Below, piece after piece: positions 13,820-21,156 of a stretch of 31,782 nucleotides of DNA. Origin of the DNA: DASUZB01 sp036377075 (GTDB lineage: Bacteria; Actinomycetota; CALGFH01); NCBI GenBank assembly GCA_036377075.1, contig DASUZB010000291.1, positions 1 through 31,782 on the forward strand. Reading direction: 5' to 3'. Every line of letters begins with the position of its first letter. Position 1 is the stretch's first letter. The notes beneath the pieces are model-generated. The model was not told the origin of the DNA. It saw only the letters and a list, made by a program, of their open reading frames with translations, and did not search any database. Made by a program: the position numbers and the translations under genes.

Positions 13820-15586
13820 TTGGTCGCGGGCATCCAGCAGAGCTTCGACGACCTCGGCACGCCACTGATCGAGGTCGAGTTCGTGGTCCTGGACTTCGAG
13901 ACCACGGGCGGGTCGCCAGCCGACGACCGCATCACCGAGGTCGGCGCCGTCAAGGTGCGCGGCGGCGAGGTGGTCGGCACCTTCCACACCATGGTCCACC
14001 CCGGGATCCCGATCCCGCCGCTGATCACCGCGCTCACCGGGATCAGCGACGGCATGGTCGCCGCCGCCGAGCCGATCGAGACGGTCCTGCCGTGCCTGCT
14101 GGAGTTCCTCGGCGACGCCGTGTTCGTCGGCCACAACGCCTCCTTCGACTGGCGCTTCCTGCAGGCCAACCTGGAGCGGCACGGCTACCAGCGGGCGACC
14201 AACCGGGTCGTCTGCACCGCCCGGCTGGCGCGCAAGCTGCTGCCGCGGGACGAGGTGCCCAACGTCCGCCTGGCCACGCTCGCCGCCTACCTCGGGTCGT
14301 CGGTGACCCCCTGCCACCGGGCGCTGACCGACGCGCGGGCCACCGTCGACGTGCTCCACAGCCTGCTGGAGCGGGCCGGCAGCTACGGCGTGCTCGCCCT
14401 CGAGGACCTGATCGAGTTCCCCTCGGCCCGCGCCGACGCCAGCTTCAAGAAGGTCCACCTCGCCGACCGGCTGCCGCACGCGCCCGGCGTGTACCTGTTC
14501 CGCGACGCCGCCGGGCGGGTCCTCTACGTCGGCAAGGCCAAGGACCTGCGCACCCGGGTGCGCTCGTACTTCTCCGGTGACAGCCGCGCCAAGATCGCCG
14601 ACCTGCTGCGCGAGCTGGCCACGGTCGACCACCTGCGCTGCGCCACCGAGTTCGAGGCCAGCGTGCGCGAGGTGCGGCTGATCCAGCGCCACCGGCCGCG
14701 CTACAACCGGCGCGGCCGCGATCCGGAGCGCTACTGCTACCTCAAGCTCACCAAGGAGCGCTTCCCGCGGCTCTCCCTGGTCCGCCGGGTGCTCGACGAC
14801 GGCGCCCGCTACCTCGGCCCGTTCGTCTCGACCGGCCAGGCCGAGCTGGTGAAGACGGCGATCGAGGACGCGCTGCCGTTGCGGCGCTGCACGCCCCGCA
14901 TCGGCCCGCGCAAGCGCTTCTCCCCCTGCGCCCTGCTGGACCTCGGCCGCTGCCTGGGCCCCTGCACCCAGGAGGTGCCCACGGAGGCCTACGCGGCGGT
15001 GGTGCGCCGCCTCGAGGCCGCGCTCGACGGCGACCCGGAGGGGCTGCTCGCCCCGTTGCGCCGGCGCATGACCGCCTACGCCGCCGAGCAGCGCTACGAG
15101 CAGGCGGCCGCCACCCGCGACCGGCTCGACGCGCTCACCAGGGCGGTGGCGGACCTGCGCCGCTTCGGCGCCCTGGCGGCGGTGGACGAGGTGGTCCTCG
15201 CCCGCCGCCACGCGCGCGGCCGTGAGGTCACCATCCTGCGGCGCGGCCAGCTCGCCGCGGTCGGGGTGCTGACCGCGGACGACGTCGGCGGCGTCGACGC
15301 CCTGCGCGCCAGCGCCACCCCCGCCGAGCCCTTCGCCGGCCCGCCGCCCCGCCACCTGATCGACGAGCTCCGCCTGGTCGCCCACTGGCTCGACGGGGTC
15401 GCCGGCGAGGCCGAGCTGCTCGACGTGCGTGGGTGCCTGGCCAGCCGGTCCGTCGGCGGCGCCGCCCTGCAGGTGCGCTACACGCGGCGCCGCTCCTCCA
15501 GCGCGGACGCCCCCGGCGAGGCGCGCGGGCGCCCCCAGCCCCGCCCCGGCCTCCGGCGTGGCCAGCGGGTGGCTGGCCGCCGCTGA
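13820..15586 (+). CDS. DEDD 3'-5' exonuclease fused to UvrC-like GIY-YIG domain
   Basis: The 588-residue protein has a DnaQ-type exonuclease domain at about 20-190. It shows FVVLDFETTG with D25/E27, GHNASFDWRFL, and HRALTDARATVDVL. A GIY-YIG nuclease domain follows from about 215 (APGVYLFRDAAGRVLYVGKAKDLRTRVRSYF). The rest resembles the UvrC mid-region, with FSPCALLDLGRCLGPCTQEV and a UVR-like helix pair, AAEQRYEQAAATRDRLDAL. It lacks the UvrC RNase H-like and HhH domains, so it is Cho-like. Mycobacteria carry the same fusion (Rv2191). It probably cuts and trims damaged DNA. The TTG at 13820 follows GGGAGGG by three to four bases; an upstream TTG at 13766 would place the SOS box inside the gene. 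Confidence 0.9.
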   Translation: MVAGIQQSFDDLGTPLIEVEFVVLDFETTGGSPADDRITEVGAVKVRGGEVVGTFHTMVHPGIPIPPLITALTGISDGMVAAAEPIETVLPCLLEFLGDAVFVGHNASFDWRFLQANLERHGYQRATNRVVCTARLARKLLPRDEVPNVRLATLAAYLGSSVTPCHRALTDARATVDVLHSLLERAGSYGVLALEDLIEFPSARADASFKKVHLADRLPHAPGVYLFRDAAGRVLYVGKAKDLRTRVRSYFSGDSRAKIADLLRELATVDHLRCATEFEASVREVRLIQRHRPRYNRRGRDPERYCYLKLTKERFPRLSLVRRVLDDGARYLGPFVSTGQAELVKTAIEDALPLRRCTPRIGPRKRFSPCALLDLGRCLGPCTQEVPTEAYAAVVRRLEAALDGDPEGLLAPLRRRMTAYAAEQRYEQAAATRDRLDALTRAVADLRRFGALAAVDEVVLARRHARGREVTILRRGQLAAVGVLTADDVGGVDALRASATPAEPFAGPPPRHLIDELRLVAHWLDGVAGEAELLDVRGCLASRSVGGAALQVRYTRRRSSSADAPGEARGRPQPRPGLRRGQRVAGRR

Positions 15587-15594
15587 CCGGCTTC

Positions 15595-15600
15595 TACAAT
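15595..15600 (+). promoter_or_regulatory. Candidate -10 element (TACAAT) for the thiolase gene
   Basis: TACAAT is the best -10 match in the 46-bp gap after the exonuclease stop. No convincing -35 lies 17 bp upstream, since that position falls in the end of the preceding gene. A start near 15607 gives a 26-base leader containing GGGAGG. Confidence 0.35.
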
Positions 15601-15632
15601 GGCCCTCACGACCTTCAGGGTGGGAGGACCCT

Positions 15633-16823
15633 ATGGAGCAGCGTTCCGTCGTGATCGTGGCGGCCAAGCGCACGCCGATCGGCAGGTTCATGGGCGGGTT
15701 CGCCGACGTGCCCGCCGTCGACCTGGGCATCGCGGCCGCCCGGGCGGCGCTCGACGCGATCAGCCTGTCCCCCGGCGAGGTCGAGGAGACGGTGGCGGGC
15801 CATGGCCGGCAGGCCGGCAACGGGCCCAACCCCGGCAGGCAGGTGTCGGTGCGGGCGGGCGTGCCCGAGGAGGTTCCCGCCTACACGGTCAACAAGGCGT
15901 GCGGGTCGAGCAGCAAGGCGCTCACCCTGGCGGCCGGTTCGATCATCCTCGGCGAGATCGACGTGGCCCTGGTCGTCGGCATGGAGAACATGACCCGCAC
16001 CCCGTACCTGCTGCGCGGCATGCGCGGCGGCTACCGCATGGGCAACGCCACCGTGGAGGACGGCATGTCCTCCGACGGCTTCATGGACCCCCTGTCGGGC
16101 GAGGCCATGGGCGAGACCGGGGAGAACCTGGCCGAGCGCCACTCGATCAGCCGCGGGGAGCAGGACGCCTTCGCCCTGCAGTCGCAGCAGCGGGCGGCTG
16201 CGGCCTGGGACTCGGGACGCCTCGGCGACGAGGTGGTGCCGGTCGACACCTACGACGCGAGGTCCCGCACCGTGACCGTCGAGCGCGACGAGCACCTGCG
16301 GCCCGGGACCACCCTCGAGGGCCTGGCCAAGCTCGAGCCGGTGTTCCGCGAGGGCGGCACGGTCACGGCCGGCAACTCGTCGGGCGTCTGCGACGGCGCG
16401 GTCGCGGTGGTGGTGATGAGCGAGGAGGCCGCCGAGCGGCGCGGCCTGGAGCCGCTGGCGCGCGTGGTCGGCTGGGCCAGCGCCGGGGTCGACCCGCGCT
16501 ACATGGGCTGGGGGGTGGTCCCGTCCACCCAGAAGCTGCTCGGCAAGCTCGGCTGGAGCCTGCCCGAGGTCGACGTCGTCGAGGTCAACGAGGCGTTCGC
16601 CGCGCAGGTGCTCGCCTGCGACCGGGAGCTGAAGTTCGACTGGGAGCGGACCAACGTCAACGGTGGCGCGATCGCCATCGGCCACCCGATCGGCATGACC
16701 GGCGCCCGCATCGTCGCGGCGGCAGCGCACGAGCTGCGCCGCCGCGGTGGCCGGCGCGCGCTCGCCACGCTGTGCATCTCCGGCGGCCAGGGCATGGCCG
16801 TCGCCCTGGAACGCCCGTCCTAG
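15633..16823 (+). CDS. Acetyl-CoA C-acyltransferase (thiolase)
   Basis: The 396-residue protein is a full-length thiolase. The acyl-accepting cysteine is C90 in VNKACGSSSKAL, and the C-terminal catalytic pair is H351 in AIAIGHPIGMTGAR and C381 in LCISGGQG. Further family blocks are VAAKRTPIGRF near the start, GMENMTRTPYLL, AGNSSGVCDGA and VVEVNEAFAAQ. It condenses or cleaves acyl-CoAs in the cytosol, either as acetoacetyl-CoA synthase or in beta-oxidation. No 3-hydroxyacyl-CoA dehydrogenase or crotonase is adjacent, so the direction cannot be told. GGGAGG lies about five bases before the ATG. A stand-alone Lrp/AsnC ligand domain follows 47 bp downstream. Confidence 0.93.
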   Translation: MEQRSVVIVAAKRTPIGRFMGGFADVPAVDLGIAAARAALDAISLSPGEVEETVAGHGRQAGNGPNPGRQVSVRAGVPEEVPAYTVNKACGSSSKALTLAAGSIILGEIDVALVVGMENMTRTPYLLRGMRGGYRMGNATVEDGMSSDGFMDPLSGEAMGETGENLAERHSISRGEQDAFALQSQQRAAAAWDSGRLGDEVVPVDTYDARSRTVTVERDEHLRPGTTLEGLAKLEPVFREGGTVTAGNSSGVCDGAVAVVVMSEEAAERRGLEPLARVVGWASAGVDPRYMGWGVVPSTQKLLGKLGWSLPEVDVVEVNEAFAAQVLACDRELKFDWERTNVNGGAIAIGHPIGMTGARIVAAAAHELRRRGGRRALATLCISGGQGMAVALERPS

Positions 16824-16870
16824 ACAGCCCGCCCGGCGCCCCCGGACGGCCGCGACGCGAGGAGCCAACC

Positions 16871-17170
16871 ATGGTCACCGCCATCGTGCTCGTCACCTGC
16901 GAGGTCGACCGCACCCCCGAGACCGCCCAGGCGCTCGCCGACCTCGACGGGATCAGCGAGGTCTACTCGGTGGCGGGCGACTGGGACCTGGTCGCCGTGG
17001 TCCGCGTCGGCGGCCACGACGACCTCGCGTCGGTCGTCACCGAGCAGATCCGCAAGGTCGACGGCGTGGCCACCACGCGCACGCTGATCGCCTTCCGCAC
17101 CTACTCGCGCCACGACCTCGACCGGATGTTCTCGCTGGGTTTCGAGGCCACCGCCGGGCAGCCCGACTAG
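16871..17170 (+). CDS. Stand-alone Lrp/AsnC ligand-binding (RAM) domain protein
   Basis: The 99-residue protein is only the alpha-beta effector domain of Lrp/AsnC regulators, without the DNA-binding helix-turn-helix. Visible blocks are AIVLVTCEVDRTPETAQALADLDGISEVYSVAGDWDL and VVTEQIRKVDGVATTRTLIAFRTYS. Such single-domain proteins form rings, bind small metabolites such as amino acids, and may modify the action of full-length Lrp proteins. AGGAG lies six bases before the ATG. It follows the thiolase on the same strand and may be co-transcribed. The absence of the HTH is not a truncation in this window: upstream sequence in frame belongs to no such domain. Confidence 0.88.
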   Translation: MVTAIVLVTCEVDRTPETAQALADLDGISEVYSVAGDWDLVAVVRVGGHDDLASVVTEQIRKVDGVATTRTLIAFRTYSRHDLDRMFSLGFEATAGQPD

Positions 17171-17233
17171 CCATCCGCCTCCCGCCGGGGCGGCCGCGTC
17201 CGAACCGACGGCCTGGGTGCGGTTCCCAAGCGT

Positions 17234-18121
17234 TCAGGTGGCGGTGGCGGTGGGGTTGCGCAGGGCGAGCAGTGCCGCTGCGAAGGCTGCGCCGAGCAGG
17301 CCGGCGCCGAGCAGGTACAGCGCCGCCGCAGCCACGCCGACGTCGAAGGGGGCCACCCCGGTGGCGGTCTGCAGCACGCTCACGACGACCAGCGAGGCGT
17401 AGCCGAGCGTGGCGGTCCCCACCAGGACCACGCGCCGCCGCTCGGGGAGGGTGGCGAACGACAGCAGCCAGGCCAGGGCGGGCAGCACCTGGATGGCGTG
17501 GATGGCCACCGCGTGCGGCACCTTCATCACCCCGGCGGGCCCGAGGGTCGTCAGCCCGGACGTCACGCCCTCGCTGGCCGGTCCCACGCCGTGCTGGATC
17601 ATCCAGCCCCCGACCCCCTGGGCGACCAGCAGGATCAGCAGGCCGGCGCGGATCGCCAGGGCCATGCTCGGCATGGCCGAGACGGCGGTGAACGCCAGCA
17701 CCGTCAGGACCAGGATGGCGGTGACGGTGACGGCGATCGCGGCCCCGCCCAGGACGAACAGCCAGGTGTCGAGGGTGGTGCCGAAGCTGAAGTGGGAGGC
17801 GACGCCGCGCCAGCGCTGCGCCGAGACCCAGACGACCTCGTAGGTGTCGGCGGCAGCGAGCGGGGCGAGCAGGAGCCATGCCGTCCGGTCGGTGATCCGC
17901 AGCCGGCCGGCGACCCATGCCAGGGTGATGGTGGTCAGCCCGAAGGAGATCCCGAAGGTGGTCGGCTTGCGGAACGACACGGGGCCCGCCCACGCTCCGC
18001 CGACCAGCAGCCACGCGGCCAGATGGCCGAGGCCGACCACGATCAGCGCTGCGCCGACCACCGCGGCGAACCGTTGCGGGGGGCGGGCCTCCTGCCAGTA
18101 GCCAGCCAGCGACGCCCGCAT
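17234..18121 (-). CDS. Multi-pass membrane protein of unknown function
   Basis: The 295-residue protein has about eight membrane helices spread over its length, starting FAAVVGAALIVVGLGHLAAWLLVG. Other segments are FGISFGLTTITLAWVAG, WLFVLGGAAIAVTVTAILVLTVLAF, AGLLILLVAQGVGGWMI and VAAAALYLLGAGLLGAAFAAALL. A charged motif, FRKPTTFGISFG, follows the first helix. Histidines in helices (LGHLAAW, MKVPHAVAIHAIQ) could bind a cofactor, but nothing diagnostic is visible. ATG 18121 starts the first basic segment (MRASLAGYWQEARPPQRF). Longer upstream frames run into the divergent regulator fragment and are unlikely. I do not recognise the family. Confidence 0.75.
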   Translation of the reverse strand: MRASLAGYWQEARPPQRFAAVVGAALIVVGLGHLAAWLLVGGAWAGPVSFRKPTTFGISFGLTTITLAWVAGRLRITDRTAWLLLAPLAAADTYEVVWVSAQRWRGVASHFSFGTTLDTWLFVLGGAAIAVTVTAILVLTVLAFTAVSAMPSMALAIRAGLLILLVAQGVGGWMIQHGVGPASEGVTSGLTTLGPAGVMKVPHAVAIHAIQVLPALAWLLSFATLPERRRVVLVGTATLGYASLVVVSVLQTATGVAPFDVGVAAAALYLLGAGLLGAAFAAALLALRNPTATAT

Positions 18122-18181
18122 CCTCGTTGCCAAGGACGTGCCGACCGGCTTCGACGCAGCGGGCAAGGCGGTTGCCTCCGG

Positions 18182-18643
18182 GTGGTGGCGCTGGAAGGCG
18201 ACCGGCTCCGGATCGACAAGCCGCACCACTGCTCCCACCGCGTTGACCTGGCTGGCACGGGCATCCTGCTGGTGACGTGCGCGTTCCTCTGGCCGGCGGT
18301 GGCGGTGGAATGCTGCGGCGTCGACCAGCCCACCCTGACCTACCCGACGCGGGGGCTGGCCGCGCTGTGGCAGCAGGCGCCCGCCGACCAGGCCGACCCG
18401 CTGAGCGCCCTGGTGGGCAGGACCAGGGCCAGCCTGCTGGCCACCCTCCGGCTGCCCAGGACCACCACCCAGCTGGCGGCCCAGCTGGGCCTCAGCCCGC
18501 CCGCGGTCAGCCAGCACCTCAAGGTGCTCAAGGAGGCCGGGCTGCTGAGCGCTCGGCGTCGGGGGCGGACGGTGCTCTACCAGCGGACCCCGGCCGCCAC
18601 CACGCTGCTCGAGGCGGTCGGGTCCGAGGCCAGGACGGGCTGA
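18182..18643 (+). pseudogene. 5'-truncated ArsR-type regulator (DUF5937-like)
   Basis: The frame encodes about 153 residues that look like the C-terminal half of a roughly 330-residue actinobacterial regulator. They read VALEGDRLRIDKPHHCSH, then GILLVTCAFLWPAVAV, PTLTYPTRGLAALW, and an ArsR winged helix at the end (TTQLAAQLGLSPPAVSQHLKVLKEAGLLSARRRGRTVLYQRTP). The usual N-terminal 180 residues are absent: upstream bases instead belong to the divergent membrane-protein gene. GTG codons at 18182, 18299 or 18305 could still start a DNA-binding fragment. I read it as a truncated gene, possibly cut when the membrane gene was joined here. A shortened but working repressor of that divergent gene cannot be excluded. 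Confidence 0.65.
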
Positions 18644-18664
18644 GGCTGGCTGCCCAGCCAGCGC

Positions 18665-19054
18665 CTACTGGCCCCGGGGCACCAGGGCGAAGCGCGTGCC
18701 GTCGGGGTCGGCGAACATCGACCACCATCCCCAGGGCTGCCGGACGGGCGCCTGCGGGAACTCCACCCCGCGGGCGCTCAGCTCCTCGTAGGTCCGCTGC
18801 AGGTCCTCGGCGTAGAACATCACGTTGGAGGTCGGCAGGCTCGGGTCCGTGGCGGCCGGCCGCTCCCCGTGTCGTAGCGCCAGCACCAGCCTCACCGCCT
18901 TGTCAGGCGTGCGCACCTCCAGCCAGCGCTCGTCGCCGTACGGGGCGTCCTGGGCCAGCTCGAACCCCAGCTGCTCGGTCCAGAACGCCGCGGCCCGGTC
19001 CTGGTCCTCGACCTCGATCACCACCTGGTTGACGCCACCGACCACGGAGACCAT
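18665..19054 (-). CDS. VOC-fold protein (glyoxalase/bleomycin-resistance family)
   Basis: The 129-residue protein has the paired beta-alpha-beta-beta-beta modules of the VOC fold. The first is VNQVVIEVEDQDRAAAFWTEQLGFELAQDA with ERWLEVRTP, and the second is SNVMFYAEDLQRTYEELSARGVEF ending in WGWWSMFADPDGTRFALV. Members are metal-dependent lyases, isomerases or binding proteins for small molecules; the ligand is unknown. It is transcribed away from the padR gene, and its start is 16 bp from the shared palindrome. A good Shine-Dalgarno (GAGAAGGGAG) precedes the ATG. The palindrome centre (TATAGC on this strand) may be its -10, so PadR repression is likely. Confidence 0.88.
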   Translation of the reverse strand: MVSVVGGVNQVVIEVEDQDRAAAFWTEQLGFELAQDAPYGDERWLEVRTPDKAVRLVLALRHGERPAATDPSLPTSNVMFYAEDLQRTYEELSARGVEFPQAPVRQPWGWWSMFADPDGTRFALVPRGQ

Positions 19055-19070
19055 CTCCCTTCTCCAATCT

Positions 19071-19092
19071 CAATCTGGCTATATCCAGATTG
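19071..19092. promoter_or_regulatory. PadR-type operator between divergent VOC and padR genes
   Basis: CAATCTGG (19071-19078) and CCAGATTG (19085-19092) form a perfect 8-bp inverted repeat around CTATAT. An outer pair, TCCAATCT (19063-19070) and AGATTGGA (19087-19094), and a further GATTGGAT at 19103-19110 extend the pattern. The operator covers the padR -35 and the likely -10 of the divergent gene, so one bound dimer could silence both directions. Confidence 0.75.
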
Positions 19093-19118
19093 GATGTAGC
19101 GCGATTGGATAGTAGACT
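19090..19118 (+). promoter_or_regulatory. padR promoter, probably leaderless
   Basis: TTGGAT (19090-19095) and TAGACT (19113-19118) have a 17-bp spacer. GTG 19125 begins six bases after the -10, so transcription should start at or beside the start codon. There is no Shine-Dalgarno before it, as expected for a leaderless message. Confidence 0.6.
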
Positions 19119-19124
19119 GTCCGG

Positions 19125-19481
19125 GTGATGGCCGTCAACCCGATCCCGCCGCTCACCCCGGCCGCCTTCCAGGTGCTGCTCGCCTTGGCCGCCGGCGAGG
19201 CCCACGGCTATGCGGTGATGCGGTTCGTCGAGCGGGTCACCGCGGGCAGCGTGCGGCTGGGCCCGGGCACGCTGTACCGCACCATCGGTCGGCTGCTCGC
19301 CGACGGGTTGGTCGAGGAGGTCGAGGGCGGCGACCCGACCGCGCCCCACGACGCCCGCCGCCGCTACTACCGGCTCACCCCGCTGGGCAGGCGGGCCGCG
19401 CGGACCGAGGCCGCCCTGCTCGAACGCCTGGTGGCGGCCGCCACCCAAGCCGGGCTGCTGCCCGCCGAGGAGGGCACATGA
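19125..19481 (+). CDS. PadR-family transcriptional regulator
   Basis: The 118-residue protein is a short, single-domain PadR. It has the winged-helix sequence LTPAAFQVLLALAAGEAHGYAVMRFVERVTAGSVRLGPGTLYRTIGRLLADGLVEEVE, then the wing DARRRYYRLTPLGRRAARTEAALLERLV and a short dimerisation helix. These proteins repress neighbouring genes until a ligand binds. Its stop overlaps the start of a VOC gene (ATGA, 19478-19481), and it diverges from a second VOC gene across a palindrome, so both VOC proteins are the likely targets. I chose GTG 19125 because it sits at the predicted transcription start; ATG 19128, one codon later, is equally possible. Confidence 0.92.
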   Translation: MMAVNPIPPLTPAAFQVLLALAAGEAHGYAVMRFVERVTAGSVRLGPGTLYRTIGRLLADGLVEEVEGGDPTAPHDARRRYYRLTPLGRRAARTEAALLERLVAAATQAGLLPAEEGT

Positions 19482-19921
19482 CCAGCCAGCGTCCCCGCGG
19501 CCTCACGCCGCACCTGTTCGTCCACGACGCCGACGGTGCGGTGGCGTTCTATCGCAGCGCCTTCGGCGCCGCCGAGCTGCTGCGCACCAGGCTCCCCGAC
19601 GGCCGGGTCCTGTTCGTGGAGCTGGCGGTCGGCGCCGGCAGGTTGCTGCTCAGCGAGGAGACGCCGACGCTGGGCGCGCTGGCGCCCCCGACCATCGGCG
19701 GCAGCCCGGTGCTGCTGTTGCTGGAGGTCGATGACCCCGACACGATCTTCCAGCGGGCGGTCCAGGCGGGTGCGGAGGTCGAGATGCCGGTGCGGGAGAT
19801 GTTCTTCGGCGAGCGCTACGGCGTCGTGCGGGACCCGTTCGGCCACCGCTGGGCGCTGTCGACAGCCCGCGAAGAGCTCACCCCCGACGAGATCGCCCGC
19901 CACGTCCCGCCGGACGTATAG
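19478..19921 (+). CDS. VOC-fold protein (PhnB-like), co-translated with padR
   Basis: The 147-residue protein is a PhnB-like VOC member: LTPHLFVHDADGAVAFYRSAFGAAELLRTRLPDGRVLFVELAVG, LLLLEVDDPDTIFQRAVQAGAEVEMPV, and MFFGERYGVVRDPFGHRWALS near the end. The DPFGHRW block is typical, and the C-terminal DEIARHV extension is common in this group. The reaction is unknown; relatives bind drugs or handle small reactive metabolites. It overlaps padR by four bases and is therefore under that promoter. It ends nine bases before the convergent trpD stop. Confidence 0.9.
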   Translation: MTSQRPRGLTPHLFVHDADGAVAFYRSAFGAAELLRTRLPDGRVLFVELAVGAGRLLLSEETPTLGALAPPTIGGSPVLLLLEVDDPDTIFQRAVQAGAEVEMPVREMFFGERYGVVRDPFGHRWALSTAREELTPDEIARHVPPDV

Positions 19922-19930
19922 GCTCGCGCG

Positions 19931-20977
19931 CTACTGCACCTCCGCGGCGACGCGGCGGGAGACCTCGACCCAGCGTTCCAGGGCGGCCGCGGCGTGGCCC
20001 TCGTCGAGGGAGCGGGCGGCCTGCTCGAGGCCGTCGGCCAGGCCCATGGCGGCGTCCGCGGCCACCAGGGCGGCGGCCGTGTTGAGCAGGACCATGTCGC
20101 GGGCGGGGCCGCCCTCGCCGGCGAGCACCCGCTTGGCGATGGCGGCGTTGCGCTCGACGTCGCCGCCGAGCAGGTCCTCGCGCTCGGCGGGGGCCAGGCC
20201 GAGGGCGGACGGGTCGACCACCAGCTCGCGGACGCCGTCCTGGCTCACGTCGAGCGCGGTCGAGGTGGTCGTCGTGGTCAGCTCGTCGAGGCCGTCGTGG
20301 CCGTAGAAGACCAGCGCGTGCCTGGTCCCGGTGCGCCGCAGCACCTCGGCCATCACCGGCGCCATGCGCGCGTCGGCGACGCCGAGGGCCTGGTGGCGGG
20401 CCCTGGCCGGGTTGGCGAGCGGGCCCAGGAAGTTGAACACCGTCGGCACGCCGAGCTCTCGGCGGGTCGCGCCGGCGTGGCGCATCGCCGGGTGGAACAC
20501 CGGGGCGAAGCAGAAGCCGACGCCGGCCTCGGCGATCGTGGCCGCCACCCCCTCGGGCGGCAGGTCGATCGCGACCCCGAGCGCCTCCAGCAGGTCGGCG
20601 CTGCCGCAGCGGCCCGAGGCGGCGCGGTTGCCGTGCTTGGCGACGCGCTGCCCCGCGCCGACCGCGACCATCGCGGCCAGGGTGGAGACGTTGAAGGTGC
20701 CGGCACGGTCACCGCCCGTGCCGCAGGTGTCGAGCAGCGGCCCGGCCACGTCCAGCGGCGCGGCCGCGGCCAGCATCGCCCGCACCAGCCCGGTCATCTC
20801 GACCGCGGTCTCCCCCTTGATGCGCAGCCCGGTGGCGAACGCGGCGATCTGCGCCGGCGTGGCCTCGCCGGCGAGGATCGAGCCCATGGCGGCGGCCGCG
20901 TCGCGCTCGCTGAGGTCCTGGCCGCGGAGCAGCGGCCCCAGCACCGTGGGCCAGGTGAAGGCGGTGGATTCGGACAC
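19931..20977 (-). CDS. trpD: Anthranilate phosphoribosyltransferase
   Basis: The 348-residue protein carries all TrpD signatures. These are the PRPP loop DTCGTGGDRAGTFNVS, KHGNRAASGRCGSADLLEALG, the anthranilate-site region FAPVFHPAMRHAGATRRELG, and FNFLGPLANPA. It transfers the phosphoribosyl group of PRPP to anthranilate, the second committed step of tryptophan synthesis, in the cytosol. The start is a GTG preceded by GGGGGAG. No other trp gene is in the window, so it is a detached trpD, common in Actinobacteria. A possible promoter is seen 55-80 bp upstream, with no Trp-rich leader peptide. Confidence 0.96.
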   Translation of the reverse strand: MSESTAFTWPTVLGPLLRGQDLSERDAAAAMGSILAGEATPAQIAAFATGLRIKGETAVEMTGLVRAMLAAAAPLDVAGPLLDTCGTGGDRAGTFNVSTLAAMVAVGAGQRVAKHGNRAASGRCGSADLLEALGVAIDLPPEGVAATIAEAGVGFCFAPVFHPAMRHAGATRRELGVPTVFNFLGPLANPARARHQALGVADARMAPVMAEVLRRTGTRHALVFYGHDGLDELTTTTTSTALDVSQDGVRELVVDPSALGLAPAEREDLLGGDVERNAAIAKRVLAGEGGPARDMVLLNTAAALVAADAAMGLADGLEQAARSLDEGHAAAALERWVEVSRRVAAEVQ

Positions 20978-21029
20978 GACACGACTCCCCCGGAGGCAGG
21001 GTGACGGGAAGGTTTGGCGGGCGACGGCC

Positions 21030-21056
21030 AGTTTACGGCTTCCTGTTCACTGTGAA
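21030..21056 (-). promoter_or_regulatory. Candidate trpD promoter
   Basis: On the minus strand TTCACA (21056-21051) matches five of six -35 bases and TAAACT (21035-21030) fits the -10 pattern, but the spacer is only 15 bp. The -35 lies within a small palindrome, TTCAC-T-GTGAA (21046-21056). The predicted leader is about 47 bases. Confidence 0.35.
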
Positions 21057-21156
21057 AGGGCGAGTGCCCCGCAGGGAGGGGGGCTCGCACGCTCAGGGGC
21101 CGCTGGCTCGGGGCCGGGCCGGTGGGCATACCCTTGGGGTCGACTGGAGGTAAGGC

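Noticed and set aside
20978..21120. Trp attenuator upstream of trpD
   Set aside because: No leader peptide with Trp codons and no alternative terminator hairpin is visible.
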